Notes: generated by a model from the letters alone, not told the origin. A stretch of 64,000 nucleotides of DNA from an uncultured Pseudomonadales bacterium (GCA_949430125.1 CASQMQ010000050.1:16159-80158), one strand, 5' to 3'. Numbered from the stretch's first letter, positions 49,959-60,574 are shown. A program made the numbers and translations.

Positions 49959-51407
49959 TTACAGCGACTTCAATCCAAAACCAGTTCGCGAATAAAATGC
50001 AGCCAGTAATAACGAAAATATCCAGCCAGTCATACAAAACACTGCCCATGGCATGTACTCCGCAGTAGGTACACCAAGAGTTGTTGCCATGAAGATAGCT
50101 GATACGGTCCAAGGCAGTAGTGGTTCGAGAATTGTCACTGAGTCTTCTAGTGAACGAGAGAGGTTCTCAGGGGCTAATCCTCGCTCGCGATAGCTATCCT
50201 GAAACAACCCGCCGACGATTAGTGCCGTGACACCACCGTGGCTGGTCAGTGCAATCATCGTGGCACCTGATGCCAGCGTTGCTGCGATTAGACCGAATAC
50301 AGATTGCACACGCTCGAGCATCGTTTGCAGCAGTTTGTCCAGCGCGCCAGACACATTCATGCCGGCGGCAAGTAGAAACGCCGCAACAATGATAATGAGT
50401 GTGGTCGACATCGAGTTGACGCCGCCACGGTTTAACAAGGTTTGGAGCATGTCACTAGGCGCATTCGTCATCGTGTCGATCATGCTCATATTGAACCCTG
50501 AGGTGGCGCTTAGGATTGCATTGTAGGCACTGAATCCGTGCACACTGATTCCAACCGCCATTGCAGTAACTGAGGAAACTACCATTACCAGGGCTGCTGG
50601 TTTGCGATTGAATGTCCCCAGAATGACTATTAGCGCGGGTATAAATACGAGCCAACTCACGGTGTAGGCCTGCTCGATTTCGCGAAGAATAGGGTAATCG
50701 ATATCTGATCCTGTCGCTGAGTTACTGTTTGCCATTGTGCCGGCAACAAAGTAAACCAGCATGGCAACTACAAAAGATGGCCCTGCCGTGTAGACCATAT
50801 TACGAATGTGATCATAAAGATTGGCATTGGCGCTGATTGCGCAGATGTTGGTCTGGTCAGACAAGGGTGAGAGTTTGTCTCCAAAATAAGCACCGGAAAC
50901 TACTGCCCCTGCAGTTGCGGCTAACGGTGCGTCGATTGCAGCAGCCACTCCCATTAGCGCGACACCGATTGTGCCCGCCGCTGCCCATGATGAGCCGGTT
51001 AGGGACATCATCGCAGTCACTAGAAACGCAGTGATGATCATGTACTGCGGATCGATCAACAGCACTCCATAATAGATCAACATTGGTATGGTGCCACTGA
51101 ACATCCACGTACCAATCAACATGCCGATCGACAACAAGATCAGAATAACCGGTAGTACTGATGCAATTTTTCCGCCTGTCGTCCGTTGAATAGCATCCCA
51201 GTCATGACCATGCCGTACTGCGATAACACCGGCCACGGCGCCAGCGATGAGCATCACGAGTACCAACAACTCCGTGCCCATTGGGAAGAAAAATCCGCCA
51301 ATCACAAGACAAGCCAGCATAGTGATAAGCGGCAGTGCTGCTTCAAAAAGGGAAATGGGTTTACGCATTGGAGGTCTCGCTAGACAGCGCCGAGGCAAGT
51401 GCCGCAT
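49959..51407 (-). CDS. Na+/H+ antiporter NhaC family
   Basis: SSWAAAGTIGVALMGVAAAIDAPLAATAGAVVSGAYFGDKLSPLSDQTNI; true start probably about 51371. Confidence 0.92.
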   Translation of the reverse strand: MRHLPRRCLARPPMRKPISLFEAALPLITMLACLVIGGFFFPMGTELLVLVMLIAGAVAGVIAVRHGHDWDAIQRTTGGKIASVLPVILILLSIGMLIGTWMFSGTIPMLIYYGVLLIDPQYMIITAFLVTAMMSLTGSSWAAAGTIGVALMGVAAAIDAPLAATAGAVVSGAYFGDKLSPLSDQTNICAISANANLYDHIRNMVYTAGPSFVVAMLVYFVAGTMANSNSATGSDIDYPILREIEQAYTVSWLVFIPALIVILGTFNRKPAALVMVVSSVTAMAVGISVHGFSAYNAILSATSGFNMSMIDTMTNAPSDMLQTLLNRGGVNSMSTTLIIIVAAFLLAAGMNVSGALDKLLQTMLERVQSVFGLIAATLASGATMIALTSHGGVTALIVGGLFQDSYRERGLAPENLSRSLEDSVTILEPLLPWTVSAIFMATTLGVPTAEYMPWAVFCMTGWIFSLLLAAFYSRTGFGLKSL

Positions 51408-52545
51408 GGAGGTCTTGCCAAAGATCTTCTGGATCCTCGAGCCCTACGAATAAGCGAATGAGTCTGGTTGGAACGCCAAAGTCTATCGCTGCACTCGGTG
51501 ACCCTGCCTGATTGATAGAAATTTCTGCCGGCATAATCAGGCTTTCGTACCCACCCCAACTGACACCAAGCCGAAACAAGTCCAATGAATTGCAAAAGGC
51601 CGGGATGTTGATCGAATTATCAACTTCAAAGCTGAATAGACCACCATAGCCACTCAATAAGGAGCAGGGCGCGGGACTAAGACCCGGGTGGTGCACTGCG
51701 GTTACGGTCGGATGGTCGGAAATGCGCTTTGCTATGATCAGCGCACTCTCCTGATGACGTTGCAGGCGCAGCGGCAGCGTTCGCAATCCGCGTAACAACA
51801 ACGCCGCTTCGGATGCCGATAACTTGGCGCCGAGATAGGGCGTTGTCTCATTGACCAATTTATCGATTAGTGAGCCGTTACCGACCAACAAGCCGGCGAC
51901 GGTGTCGCTGTGTCCAGAGATGTACTTTGAAGCGGAGTGTACAACTAGATCGATCCCGGACTTAAGCGGCTGCTGAAAAATCGGTGTTGCCCAGCTGTTG
52001 TCGATTATCGTTGTGACATCAGCCGCCTTTGCAAGCGCCGCGATACTGGTGAGGTCTTGCTCTTCAAACAGCAGAGTTGTAGGGCTCTCGAGAAAGAGAA
52101 GTTTGGCACCGGGCAAGGCGTTTTCGATTGCAAAAAGGTCAGTGCCGTCAACGAATTCCGTCGTAACCCCAAATCGGGCACAGATTACCTGCAACAAGCG
52201 GTAGGTATCAGGATAACAATGCTTAACGCAGACAACTCGATCGCCTGTTTTTACCAAGCCGAGTATTGCGTTACTGATTGCCGCAATCCCGCTTGAGAAT
52301 GCCAGGGCCTTTTCACCGCCTTCTAATAGGCAGATCTTCTCCAGCAGCACAGACACAGTCGGATTATCAATGCGAGAGTAGACAGCATGATCTGTCTCAC
52401 CCCTAAAGCGGTCGACCATTGCTTGATAGGAATCGAAAGTAAAAAGTGACGTTTGATAAATCGGCGGAGCCACAGCGCCTTTGGAGTGACGCTCGTCATG
52501 CACGAGCAATGTATCAATAGACCGTCGCATGTCCTTGTCTGTCAT
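51361..52545 (-). CDS. Cys/Met metabolism PLP-dependent enzyme (cystathionine beta-lyase-like)
   Basis: PPIYQTSLFTFDS, YSRIDNPTVSVLLEKICLLEGGEKALAFSSGIAAI, VVHSASKYISGHSDTVAG PLP lysine. Confidence 0.92.
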   Translation of the reverse strand: MTDKDMRRSIDTLLVHDERHSKGAVAPPIYQTSLFTFDSYQAMVDRFRGETDHAVYSRIDNPTVSVLLEKICLLEGGEKALAFSSGIAAISNAILGLVKTGDRVVCVKHCYPDTYRLLQVICARFGVTTEFVDGTDLFAIENALPGAKLLFLESPTTLLFEEQDLTSIAALAKAADVTTIIDNSWATPIFQQPLKSGIDLVVHSASKYISGHSDTVAGLLVGNGSLIDKLVNETTPYLGAKLSASEAALLLRGLRTLPLRLQRHQESALIIAKRISDHPTVTAVHHPGLSPAPCSLLSGYGGLFSFEVDNSINIPAFCNSLDLFRLGVSWGGYESLIMPAEISINQAGSPSAAIDFGVPTRLIRLFVGLEDPEDLWQDLHAALASALSSETSNA

Positions 52546-52764
52546 GTGTCTGCTCTTGATTAACTAAAACTAAGGGATCAGAGTAAAAATACAGTAGTTT
52601 TTCGCTAGAGGGAATTTTTCAATTACTCTGAGTCTTTGTCAATTGTGCTGACTACTCAAGTAGGTGCACCGCGCTGAATTTAGAAATGGACTCGGAGTAA
52701 AACTACAGTTGTTTATTGCTCTTAGAGGTTTGCTAACAACAAGAAAGTCGATTACCTAAAAAAC

Positions 52765-52809
52765 AAAAAGGGGCTGATTTATTCTCCAAGAATAAATCAG
52801 CCCCTTTTT
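52765..52809. terminator. Bidirectional intrinsic terminator
   Basis: Perfect 19-bp stem aaaaaggggctgatttatt-ctccaag-aataaatcagccccttttt. Confidence 0.85.
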
Positions 52810-52842
52810 ATAGAGCTGCAGTAGCTAGACCGATTACCAGGC

Positions 52843-53442
52843 CTAGTAAGGATAACCCTCAAGCCGTGGTTGGCCAGGTAGCCAATCGGGAACCTGCTCC
52901 CAATTCGTGCGATTTGGCATTTGAATCTGCGGCAGAGTTATCTCGTTGAGTTCAGTGCCATCTTCAACCACGTCGTTTAGAAAAAACAGGTAGGCGGTCA
53001 ACGAGTACACTTCATCCGCGGTTAAGGTGCCTTCAGCGCCGAGGGGCATGGCACGATTGATAAAATCCCATACCGTCGTTGCATAGGGTGAGCGAATCGG
53101 TAGTACACGGCCGTAATCCCAAGGGTTCGCATTCGGTCCAGCATCGCGCTTGATTAAGCGCGGCGCGATCCCGCCATTACCGAGCGTACCGTGGCAACCC
53201 GCACAGCCTTTTGAGAGGTACAGCTCCGAACCCATATCTACTGAACCATTACCTACCGGCAGTTCTTCGCCTTTAGGGCCGATGGCAATATCCCATAGAC
53301 GTATTTCGTTGTCAGTAGGCGTTCTGCCAACACCGTACAAAGGCGATTGAGCCTGCACGGAAACCACGCCTACTGCCAGTATTGGCACCAGTAGCAGAGT
53401 TCGAAGAGTTTTCAAAGCAGTCCATTGCTTAGCTGATCGCAT
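52843..53442 (-). CDS. c-type cytochrome, SoxD/sulfite dehydrogenase cytochrome-like
   Basis: Signal peptide; YGVGRTPTDNEIRLWDIAIGPKGEELPVGNGSVDMGSELYLSKGCAGCHG. Confidence 0.85.
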   Translation of the reverse strand: MRSAKQWTALKTLRTLLLVPILAVGVVSVQAQSPLYGVGRTPTDNEIRLWDIAIGPKGEELPVGNGSVDMGSELYLSKGCAGCHGTLGNGGIAPRLIKRDAGPNANPWDYGRVLPIRSPYATTVWDFINRAMPLGAEGTLTADEVYSLTAYLFFLNDVVEDGTELNEITLPQIQMPNRTNWEQVPDWLPGQPRLEGYPY

Positions 53443-54721
53443 TGTGAACGCCCCCGTCGCTAGCTACCCGCCAAGGTTGAATGGAATTGTCCTGTCCTTT
53501 CACAAAAGTGGCGCGCTCGCCATCTGTGCTCCAGAAATCCAATGCTTGCTGACGCGAAGGCTGTATCTGACCGATCTCATCGATGCAGCGTGATTGCAGC
53601 TCGCACTCGGCGCCATCCCAATCCCACTCGAAGCTAAACCGCGTATGTGCCATTGGCTCTGCCGTACCGCGAATGTCAGCGTCTTTCCAGCTGCGACCGC
53701 CGTCGGTAGAAATTTCAACGCGGCTTACGCGTCCACCGCCAGACCAGGCCAAACCGCCGATCTCATAGAAGCCAGCGCCAGGTAATTGCTGCCCGCCGGA
53801 GGGATAAGTGATAACCGATTTAGGACCAATCTGATAACCTAACGCGGCGTTAACTGGATCACGGGTCAAATGACCGAAATCGTTGTAGGTCATGTAATAC
53901 TCATCCACCACTTTGATGCGCCGCAGCCATTTCACGTTAAAGATGCCTTCGAAGCCGGGTGCCAGTAGACGTAACGGGAAGCCTTGCTGAGGGCGCACTG
54001 GCTCGCCATTCATGCCGTAGCACAATAAACAATCATCCATGGCCTTCGCCATAGGAATGCTCGACGCGCCTTTCACTTCCTCAACGCCTTCCGCCACAAC
54101 CCAGTCCGCATCGGCGTGCACGCCAGCTTCTTTTAATACAGTAGACAGAAGCACGCCAGTCCATTCGGCGTTGCTAGTCATCCCATGAGTTTCTTGGATA
54201 GTCGTGTGGCTACTGCGCGAACGATTACCCGCGCATTCGATGAAATGCTTGCGAGTCACAGAGGGCATGCGCTTCAAATCCTCCATACTGAACACAATCG
54301 GATTATCCACCATGCCGTGAATCATTAGCCGATGCTCATCCGGATCGATGTCCGGCACAAAGGAACCACGCGTAGTGCCCATATAGTGGAGCGAGGAGGG
54401 GGTGATTTCACCCACTGAATCCTGCAGCGGGGTAGCGATATGAAAGTCCAGGCCAAAGGCATCGGGAGACTCCCGCCCACCATGGGGAATTCGCACCGAA
54501 TCCACGAAGCGGGAGCGTGAGCCATAGGCCGTCATTTCGTCAGAACCGCGAATAAAGGCCCCTGGCTCAGGCGCTACCGGCGTATGCTCATGATCCTGGC
54601 CAAGAGCTGGCTTTACCGCTCCTAAGCCCACAGCACCCGCTACAGCGGCGCTACGCTTAAGAAATTCCCGTCGATCAGTCTTTTTTTGACTCATTGTTCT
54701 TTCCTTATTAGTGCCGTCCAT
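53429..54721 (-). CDS. Sulfite dehydrogenase / SoxC-like molybdopterin oxidoreductase (Tat)
   Basis: RREFLKRSAAVAGAVGLGA Tat signal; RKHFIECAGNRSRSS Mo-Cys motif; C-terminal dimerisation domain. Confidence 0.92.
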   Translation of the reverse strand: MDGTNKERTMSQKKTDRREFLKRSAAVAGAVGLGAVKPALGQDHEHTPVAPEPGAFIRGSDEMTAYGSRSRFVDSVRIPHGGRESPDAFGLDFHIATPLQDSVGEITPSSLHYMGTTRGSFVPDIDPDEHRLMIHGMVDNPIVFSMEDLKRMPSVTRKHFIECAGNRSRSSHTTIQETHGMTSNAEWTGVLLSTVLKEAGVHADADWVVAEGVEEVKGASSIPMAKAMDDCLLCYGMNGEPVRPQQGFPLRLLAPGFEGIFNVKWLRRIKVVDEYYMTYNDFGHLTRDPVNAALGYQIGPKSVITYPSGGQQLPGAGFYEIGGLAWSGGGRVSRVEISTDGGRSWKDADIRGTAEPMAHTRFSFEWDWDGAECELQSRCIDEIGQIQPSRQQALDFWSTDGERATFVKGQDNSIQPWRVASDGGVHNAIS

Positions 54722-55020
54722 AGCTGTTTCAGATGAGGTTGATTGAGTGTCTCTCTTAGTTTGGGAAAAGTAAATGAGAATAGGTCTGAGGAATATGTAA
54801 ATACCAAGTTATAGAATTAAGAATAGGCCTGGGGGATATGTAAATAACTGATGTAAAGGTTTGGTCGATTACATGCTCTCGCGGGTATTGCCATTTTGTA
54901 ATATGAGGCCCGAACGCCGTCAACTACTTGAAAAACGTGCTGAGTTTATTTTGCAAGGCACAGAGCAAGACTGATATAAAGAACAAGCCTATTTGACCCA
55001 AGCAGAAGAGAATAACAGAG

Positions 55021-57924
55021 ATGGTATATAGCAATGACAGCACGCTTGCCACACGCCTCAGAAAGGAATTGCAGGGCGAGGTGATGTTCGATGATTTTAG
55101 CCGCGGGCGTTACAGCACTGATGCATCTATTTATCAGATACAACCTCTTGGGGTTACGGTTCCCAAAACAGAGCAGGATGTACAAATTGCCCTACAGATA
55201 GCGGTAGATGAAGGTATTCCGGTGCTACCCAGAGGCGCTGGCACTTCCCAAACTGGCCAGGCAATCGGTGAAGCGCTGATTCTTGATACCACCAAGCACC
55301 TTAATGGGCTTCTCGAGTTTGACTCCGAGGCTCGCACAGCCTGTGTGCAACCGGGCATGGTGTTGGATCATCTAAACCGCTTCCTCAAACCCCACGGACT
55401 GTTCTACCCGGTGGATGTCTCTACAGCCAATCGCGCAACCTTGGGCGGAATGACCGGCAACAATAGCTGCGGATCTCGCTCTATTCGCTACGGTAATATG
55501 GTTCACAATGTACTGGCAATAGATGGTCTGTTAGCGGATGGCAGTCAGGCGCATTTTAAGACACTGAAGGATCGTCAACTTACTGATGAAGATCCGGCGC
55601 AGATTGAATTACTCAAAAAAATGCTGGCTCTTGGCGACAGGGAAGCGCAAGAAATTGCACAGCGCTTTCCTGATCTACTGCGTCGCGTCGGTGGCTACAA
55701 TATCGACGTGCTTACACAACAGAACCCGAATATGTCTCACTTGCTGGTGGGATCCGAAGGCACGCTCGCATTCTTCCAGCGTATTCATTTGAAATTGCAG
55801 CCCCTGCCGGTGCACAAGACACTCGGCGTTTGCCACTTTCCCTCCTTCTATGAAGCTATGGAAGCAACACAGCATATTGTCGAGCTGAACCCCAGTGCGG
55901 TTGAATTAGTTGATCGCACCATGATTGATCTGGCTAGAGATATTCCGCTATTCGCTGGGACAGTTGATCGCTTTGTCCAGGGCGAACCTCAGGCTCTATT
56001 GTTGGTTGAATTTTCTGGTGAGGAAGCGGCTGCTCAACTGCACAGCCTGTCTCAATTGGTGGAGTTAGTGGAATCCTTGGGTTCTGGGAATTCAGTTGTC
56101 GAAGCAACGGACAATGAATTCCAACAAGCCATATGGGAAGTACGCAAATCTGGCCTCAATATTATGATGTCTATGAAGGGCGACGGTAAGCCAGTCTCCT
56201 TCATCGAAGACTGTGCAGTGGATTTGAAAGATCTTGCAGAATATACGCGTCGGGTAAGTGAAATATTTCAAAAACACGGTACAACTGGCACCTTTTACGC
56301 GCATGCCTCAGTAGGTTGCCTGCATGTTCGCCCCATTCTCAATATGAAAGAAGAGAGTGGCGCTCAGAAAATGCGAGCAATAGTGGAGGAGACCTTGGAA
56401 ATTGTTCGCGAGTACAAGGGGTCCCATTCCGGCGAACACGGAGACGGCCTTTCCAGATCTGAATTTCACCTACCCATGTTCGGGCAACGAATGGTGGATT
56501 CATTCGAAGAGGTAAAAGACAGCTTTGACCCAGCGGGCACGTTCAATCCAGGCAAGATTGTACGCCCTCCAAAAATGGACGACAGAAGCCTCTTTCGATT
56601 TGCTCCAGGCTATTCTATTGCGCCCATCGCCACCACCATGGACTGGTCGGACTTTGGAAGCTTCAACCAGGCGCTGGAGATGTGTAATAACAATGGCGCC
56701 TGCAGAAAGTCCGATGTCGCGGTCATGTGTCCCTCTTATAGAGTAAGCGGAGATGAGCAGCATCTTACGCGGGGCCGAGCAAATACTCTACGACTTGCGG
56801 TCAGCGGTCAGTTGGGGCAGGAGGCACTCGCTTCGGACGCGATGTTCGACACAATGAGTTTGTGTGTTTCCTGCAAGGGCTGTAAGCGTGAATGTCCAAC
56901 AGGCATCGACATGGCGAAGATGAAAATTGAATTCCTGCACCAGTATTATAAAAATAACAGCCTGTCCCTGAAGGACCGTTTAGTCGCCTATTTGCCACGC
57001 TATGCTCATCATATGCGGAACTTGTCTTTCCTGCTAAATCTACGAGATCAAATTCCCGGCTTGAAGAGTTTGTCGGAACTTGTGCTGGGCTTTAGCGCCA
57101 GACGCGGTCTGCCAAAGTGGCGAAGTGATCAATTTCGAGCAGAAATCGAAGTGCCGTCTCAGTTAGAGATTTCTACTACAGGCAAAGACGTGGTGCTATT
57201 AGTAGACACGTTCAATAGCTGCTTCGAGCCGGAAAATGCCAGAGCCGCATTGGCGGTGCTAACCGCGGCAGGTTATTCGGTGCACGCGGCAAAACCAGCC
57301 GATAAAGGTCGACCTCTATGCTGTGGTCGAACCTTTCTCAGCAGCGGCATGGTGGATGAGGCACGAGCAGAGGCACAGCGTGTTATTGCTAGCCTCAAGC
57401 CTTTTGTGGAGAAGGGCATACCTATCGTCGGGCTTGAGCCTTCCTGCTTACTTACTTTACGAGATGAGTTTGTGTCACTACTTCCTGGTGATGAGACGAA
57501 TGCCCTGTCCCGACATGCTTTTCTCTTCGAGGAATTTTTAGCAGCAGAAGAAGCCAAAGGTAAGCTACAGCTGAAACTAAAATCTTTGCCGGCAAAACGA
57601 GCGCTGCTGCATGGGCACTGTCACCAGAAGGCATTCGCAGTCATGTCGTCGGTTCAGCAAGTACTGGCAATGGTCCCAGAGCTAATCGTGGAGACAGTAG
57701 AATCCAGTTGCTGCGGCATGGCCGGTTCTTTCGGCTACGATGCCAAGCATTTCGATACTTCGATGAAGATGGGGGAACTAAGTCTACTGCCAGCAGTAAG
57801 AGAGGCCGATGCCGATTGTTTGATCGTTGCGGATGGCACGAGTTGCCGGCACCAGATTCAGGGCGGGACAGGGCGAGAGGCTATTCATGTGGCGCGGGTT
57901 CTAGAGATGGCTTTGGCAGAGTAA
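55021..57924 (+). CDS. FAD-linked oxidase fused to Fe-S/CCG domains (D-lactate/glycolate dehydrogenase-like)
   Basis: LPRGAGTSQTGQAIGEALILD, GGMTGNNSCGSRSIRYG, CVSCKGCKRECPTGIDMAKMK, SSCCGMAGSFGY. Confidence 0.93.
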   Translation: MVYSNDSTLATRLRKELQGEVMFDDFSRGRYSTDASIYQIQPLGVTVPKTEQDVQIALQIAVDEGIPVLPRGAGTSQTGQAIGEALILDTTKHLNGLLEFDSEARTACVQPGMVLDHLNRFLKPHGLFYPVDVSTANRATLGGMTGNNSCGSRSIRYGNMVHNVLAIDGLLADGSQAHFKTLKDRQLTDEDPAQIELLKKMLALGDREAQEIAQRFPDLLRRVGGYNIDVLTQQNPNMSHLLVGSEGTLAFFQRIHLKLQPLPVHKTLGVCHFPSFYEAMEATQHIVELNPSAVELVDRTMIDLARDIPLFAGTVDRFVQGEPQALLLVEFSGEEAAAQLHSLSQLVELVESLGSGNSVVEATDNEFQQAIWEVRKSGLNIMMSMKGDGKPVSFIEDCAVDLKDLAEYTRRVSEIFQKHGTTGTFYAHASVGCLHVRPILNMKEESGAQKMRAIVEETLEIVREYKGSHSGEHGDGLSRSEFHLPMFGQRMVDSFEEVKDSFDPAGTFNPGKIVRPPKMDDRSLFRFAPGYSIAPIATTMDWSDFGSFNQALEMCNNNGACRKSDVAVMCPSYRVSGDEQHLTRGRANTLRLAVSGQLGQEALASDAMFDTMSLCVSCKGCKRECPTGIDMAKMKIEFLHQYYKNNSLSLKDRLVAYLPRYAHHMRNLSFLLNLRDQIPGLKSLSELVLGFSARRGLPKWRSDQFRAEIEVPSQLEISTTGKDVVLLVDTFNSCFEPENARAALAVLTAAGYSVHAAKPADKGRPLCCGRTFLSSGMVDEARAEAQRVIASLKPFVEKGIPIVGLEPSCLLTLRDEFVSLLPGDETNALSRHAFLFEEFLAAEEAKGKLQLKLKSLPAKRALLHGHCHQKAFAVMSSVQQVLAMVPELIVETVESSCCGMAGSFGYDAKHFDTSMKMGELSLLPAVREADADCLIVADGTSCRHQIQGGTGREAIHVARVLEMALAE

Positions 57925-57935
57925 CTCTTACAAAG

Positions 57936-59297
57936 TTAAATAAATCCTAAAACCCACATCACACAGACAGCCGCAAAAGACGTAATGCCGCCGACCAGAG
58001 TCGCGCCCCCGTAACTAAACACGGCGTCAGCGACACTCAATTTGGTCAACGAAGTACACACCCAGAAATAACTGCTATTCACGTACTTAATAATTACCGA
58101 ACCACTGGCACCTGCCAGCATGGCAGCTTCTGGTGATAAGCCCAGTGTTCCCAGCATGGGTGCGACCAGCGATGCGGCGGTGATAACACCAACAGTGGTA
58201 GAACCGGTAATCAGATTGCCAATAATGCCTATCACGAAGGGTAGCAATATGGTTGGCAGTCCGTAGTCGGCAAATATCATGGCAATAAAATCAACCGCCG
58301 GTGTGCCACGCAATATAGCACTCAGCGAGCCACCAAGCCCGGTAACAACCAGGATCATTGCAGAGGTTCTAAGCGCCGCTTCCACCCACTGATCTTTGGC
58401 CTTTTCCCGCGCGTCGACACTTTTAATGTTTCGGTAGGCTAACCATACACCGACTGATAGGGCGATTACCGGCCAACCCAAATAGGAAAAAATAGTTCTG
58501 AGCATATGGCCTTCTTCGAAAACCAGGCTGACGACGCTCTGCGTGCCTATCAGCACGATGGGAATCACTATGGGCATATAGGAGCTTAAGGTGCTGGGCA
58601 ATTCTTCTTCGGCGTGCTCAAAATCGCTGCCATCGAATTCATCTGAGGCTTGGGTCTTAATGCGCGGGCCCGCGACATAGACTCCCCAGGCCCAGCAACT
58701 TATGGACCCAAACAGGCAGGCGATACTGCCAAAGATAATTGTCTTACCGATGTCGGCGCCTACTAGGGCGGCAGCCGCTAGTGGCCCCGGCGTAGGTGGA
58801 ACAATCGCATGGGTTAATTGCAGCGCGCCGACTAAGCCGGTGGACATTACGGCGATACTTACGCCCATGCTCTTGGCTGCGGAGTGCACGAGGGGATTAA
58901 GAATAACGTAGGCAACGTCTGAAAAAATGGCGACGCCGATGACAAACCCAGTCAGGGTTAATGCCAGCGGCATTCGATTAGAGCCGATCAGATTTACCAT
59001 AGATTTAGTGATGACCTGAATCGCCCCGGTATGTTTAAGTGCCTCCGCGATGATGGAGCCAAGCACGATCACCACGCCGATAGATCCTAGAGTATTTCCG
59101 AATCCGGTTTCGAAGGCATCGATAAAGTTATTCTGCTGCACACCCGGCAGAATGCCGAATAGCAGGATCGGAACTAACAGGGCGAAGAAGACATGCCACT
59201 TCCATTTGGCTATGAGAAAAAGCAGGAGAAAAATCACAACGGCGAAGCCCAGAAGCGAAACTGCAGGGCTCATACTGACAGCAGTAGATGGATCCAT
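57936..59297 (-). CDS. GntP family permease
   Basis: TGAIQVITKSMVNLIGSNRMPLALTLTGFVIGVAIFSDVAYVILNPLVHS, HAIVPPTPGPLAAA. Confidence 0.92.
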   Translation of the reverse strand: MDPSTAVSMSPAVSLLGFAVVIFLLLFLIAKWKWHVFFALLVPILLFGILPGVQQNNFIDAFETGFGNTLGSIGVVIVLGSIIAEALKHTGAIQVITKSMVNLIGSNRMPLALTLTGFVIGVAIFSDVAYVILNPLVHSAAKSMGVSIAVMSTGLVGALQLTHAIVPPTPGPLAAAALVGADIGKTIIFGSIACLFGSISCWAWGVYVAGPRIKTQASDEFDGSDFEHAEEELPSTLSSYMPIVIPIVLIGTQSVVSLVFEEGHMLRTIFSYLGWPVIALSVGVWLAYRNIKSVDAREKAKDQWVEAALRTSAMILVVTGLGGSLSAILRGTPAVDFIAMIFADYGLPTILLPFVIGIIGNLITGSTTVGVITAASLVAPMLGTLGLSPEAAMLAGASGSVIIKYVNSSYFWVCTSLTKLSVADAVFSYGGATLVGGITSFAAVCVMWVLGFI

Positions 59298-59392
59298 GAA
59301 AACTCCGGTACTTATTCTTAGTATTATTTTCCGTGTAAGGTGCGAGTTTCAAAACCTCGGTATGCCGCTAAGGCATTGGCAAGCGCTGTGTC

Positions 59393-60574
59393 TTACGCCG
59401 AGCTTGCTAAAAATTCCAGCGCGGCATTCACGCCACCCTTGGTATGAGGAACTCTTGCAATGCTCAAGCCCATCTCGACCCCGCTAAGAGTCCCGGCCAT
59501 CATCAACTCGTTGAAATCCCCGATATGACCAATACGGAAAACGGTGCCCTTAACTTTCCCAAGCCCCATTCCCAGCGACATATTAAATTTTTCCAGGATG
59601 ATGTTTCTGAGCGCATCTGCATCATGACCTTCGGGCATTAATACCGCGGTGGTGGAGTTTGAGTATTCCTCAGGGTTTACACAAAGATTCTCCAATCCCC
59701 AGCCAGCTACAGCTAATTGCGTAGCGTAGGCCAGACGGCGGTGCCGCTCAAATACATTGGCCAGACCCTCGTCGAGCAACATGGAGAGTGCTTCATCAAG
59801 ACCGTAAAGAATATTAGTGCTTGGTGTGTAGGGGAAGTAACCTTTTTTATTGAGTTCCAGCATGGAATCCCAGCTCCAATAGGAGTGGGGGAATGTCGAG
59901 CCCTTGCTGGCTGCCAAGGCTTTTTCACTGACAGCGTTAAAACATAAGCCAGGGGGCAGCATTAAACCCTTTTGAGAGGCGCTGATAGTGACATCGATGC
60001 CCCAATCATCATGCCGCAGCTCAGTACATGCCAGAGAGGACACCGCATCTACCATGTACAGGGCGGGATGTCCGGCCGCGTCGATGGCCTTCCTGATTTT
60101 TTCGATATCGCTGGTGGCGCCACTGGAGGTTTCAGTATGCACCGCCAGCACTGCCTTGATTTGATGTGACTGATCTTCGATTAGATGCTGTTGCACGACA
60201 TCCGCATCGATACCTTTACGCCAGTCTCCCTCCACCCAGGTCACTTCCAGACCCAGTTTAACAGCGACGTTCTTCCACAGTGTTGCGAAATGTCCAGTCT
60301 CGAAGGCTAGGACCTTATCGCCGGGACAAAGCGTATTCAGCAGCGATGATTCCCAACCGCCGGTGCCTGAGGCTGGATAAATTAAGATAGGGGATTCAGT
60401 GTTGAACACTGACTTAAGCTTATCGAGAATTCCCAGAGTCAGTTGCGCAAACTCGGGACCCCGATGGTCAATGGTGGGCTGGGCAATAGCCCGAAGCACT
60501 CTATCGGGCACATTGGATGGGCCGGGTATCTGTAGAAAATGCCTGCCGGCTTGATGGGCGTTATTCTTGGGCAT
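59393..60574 (-). CDS. Class V aminotransferase (serine/alanine-glyoxylate type)
   Basis: QIPGPSNVPDRVLRAIAQPTIDHRGPEFAQL, VDAVSSLACTELRHDDWGIDVTISASQKGLMLPPGL. Confidence 0.93.
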   Translation of the reverse strand: MPKNNAHQAGRHFLQIPGPSNVPDRVLRAIAQPTIDHRGPEFAQLTLGILDKLKSVFNTESPILIYPASGTGGWESSLLNTLCPGDKVLAFETGHFATLWKNVAVKLGLEVTWVEGDWRKGIDADVVQQHLIEDQSHQIKAVLAVHTETSSGATSDIEKIRKAIDAAGHPALYMVDAVSSLACTELRHDDWGIDVTISASQKGLMLPPGLCFNAVSEKALAASKGSTFPHSYWSWDSMLELNKKGYFPYTPSTNILYGLDEALSMLLDEGLANVFERHRRLAYATQLAVAGWGLENLCVNPEEYSNSTTAVLMPEGHDADALRNIILEKFNMSLGMGLGKVKGTVFRIGHIGDFNELMMAGTLSGVEMGLSIARVPHTKGGVNAALEFLASSA

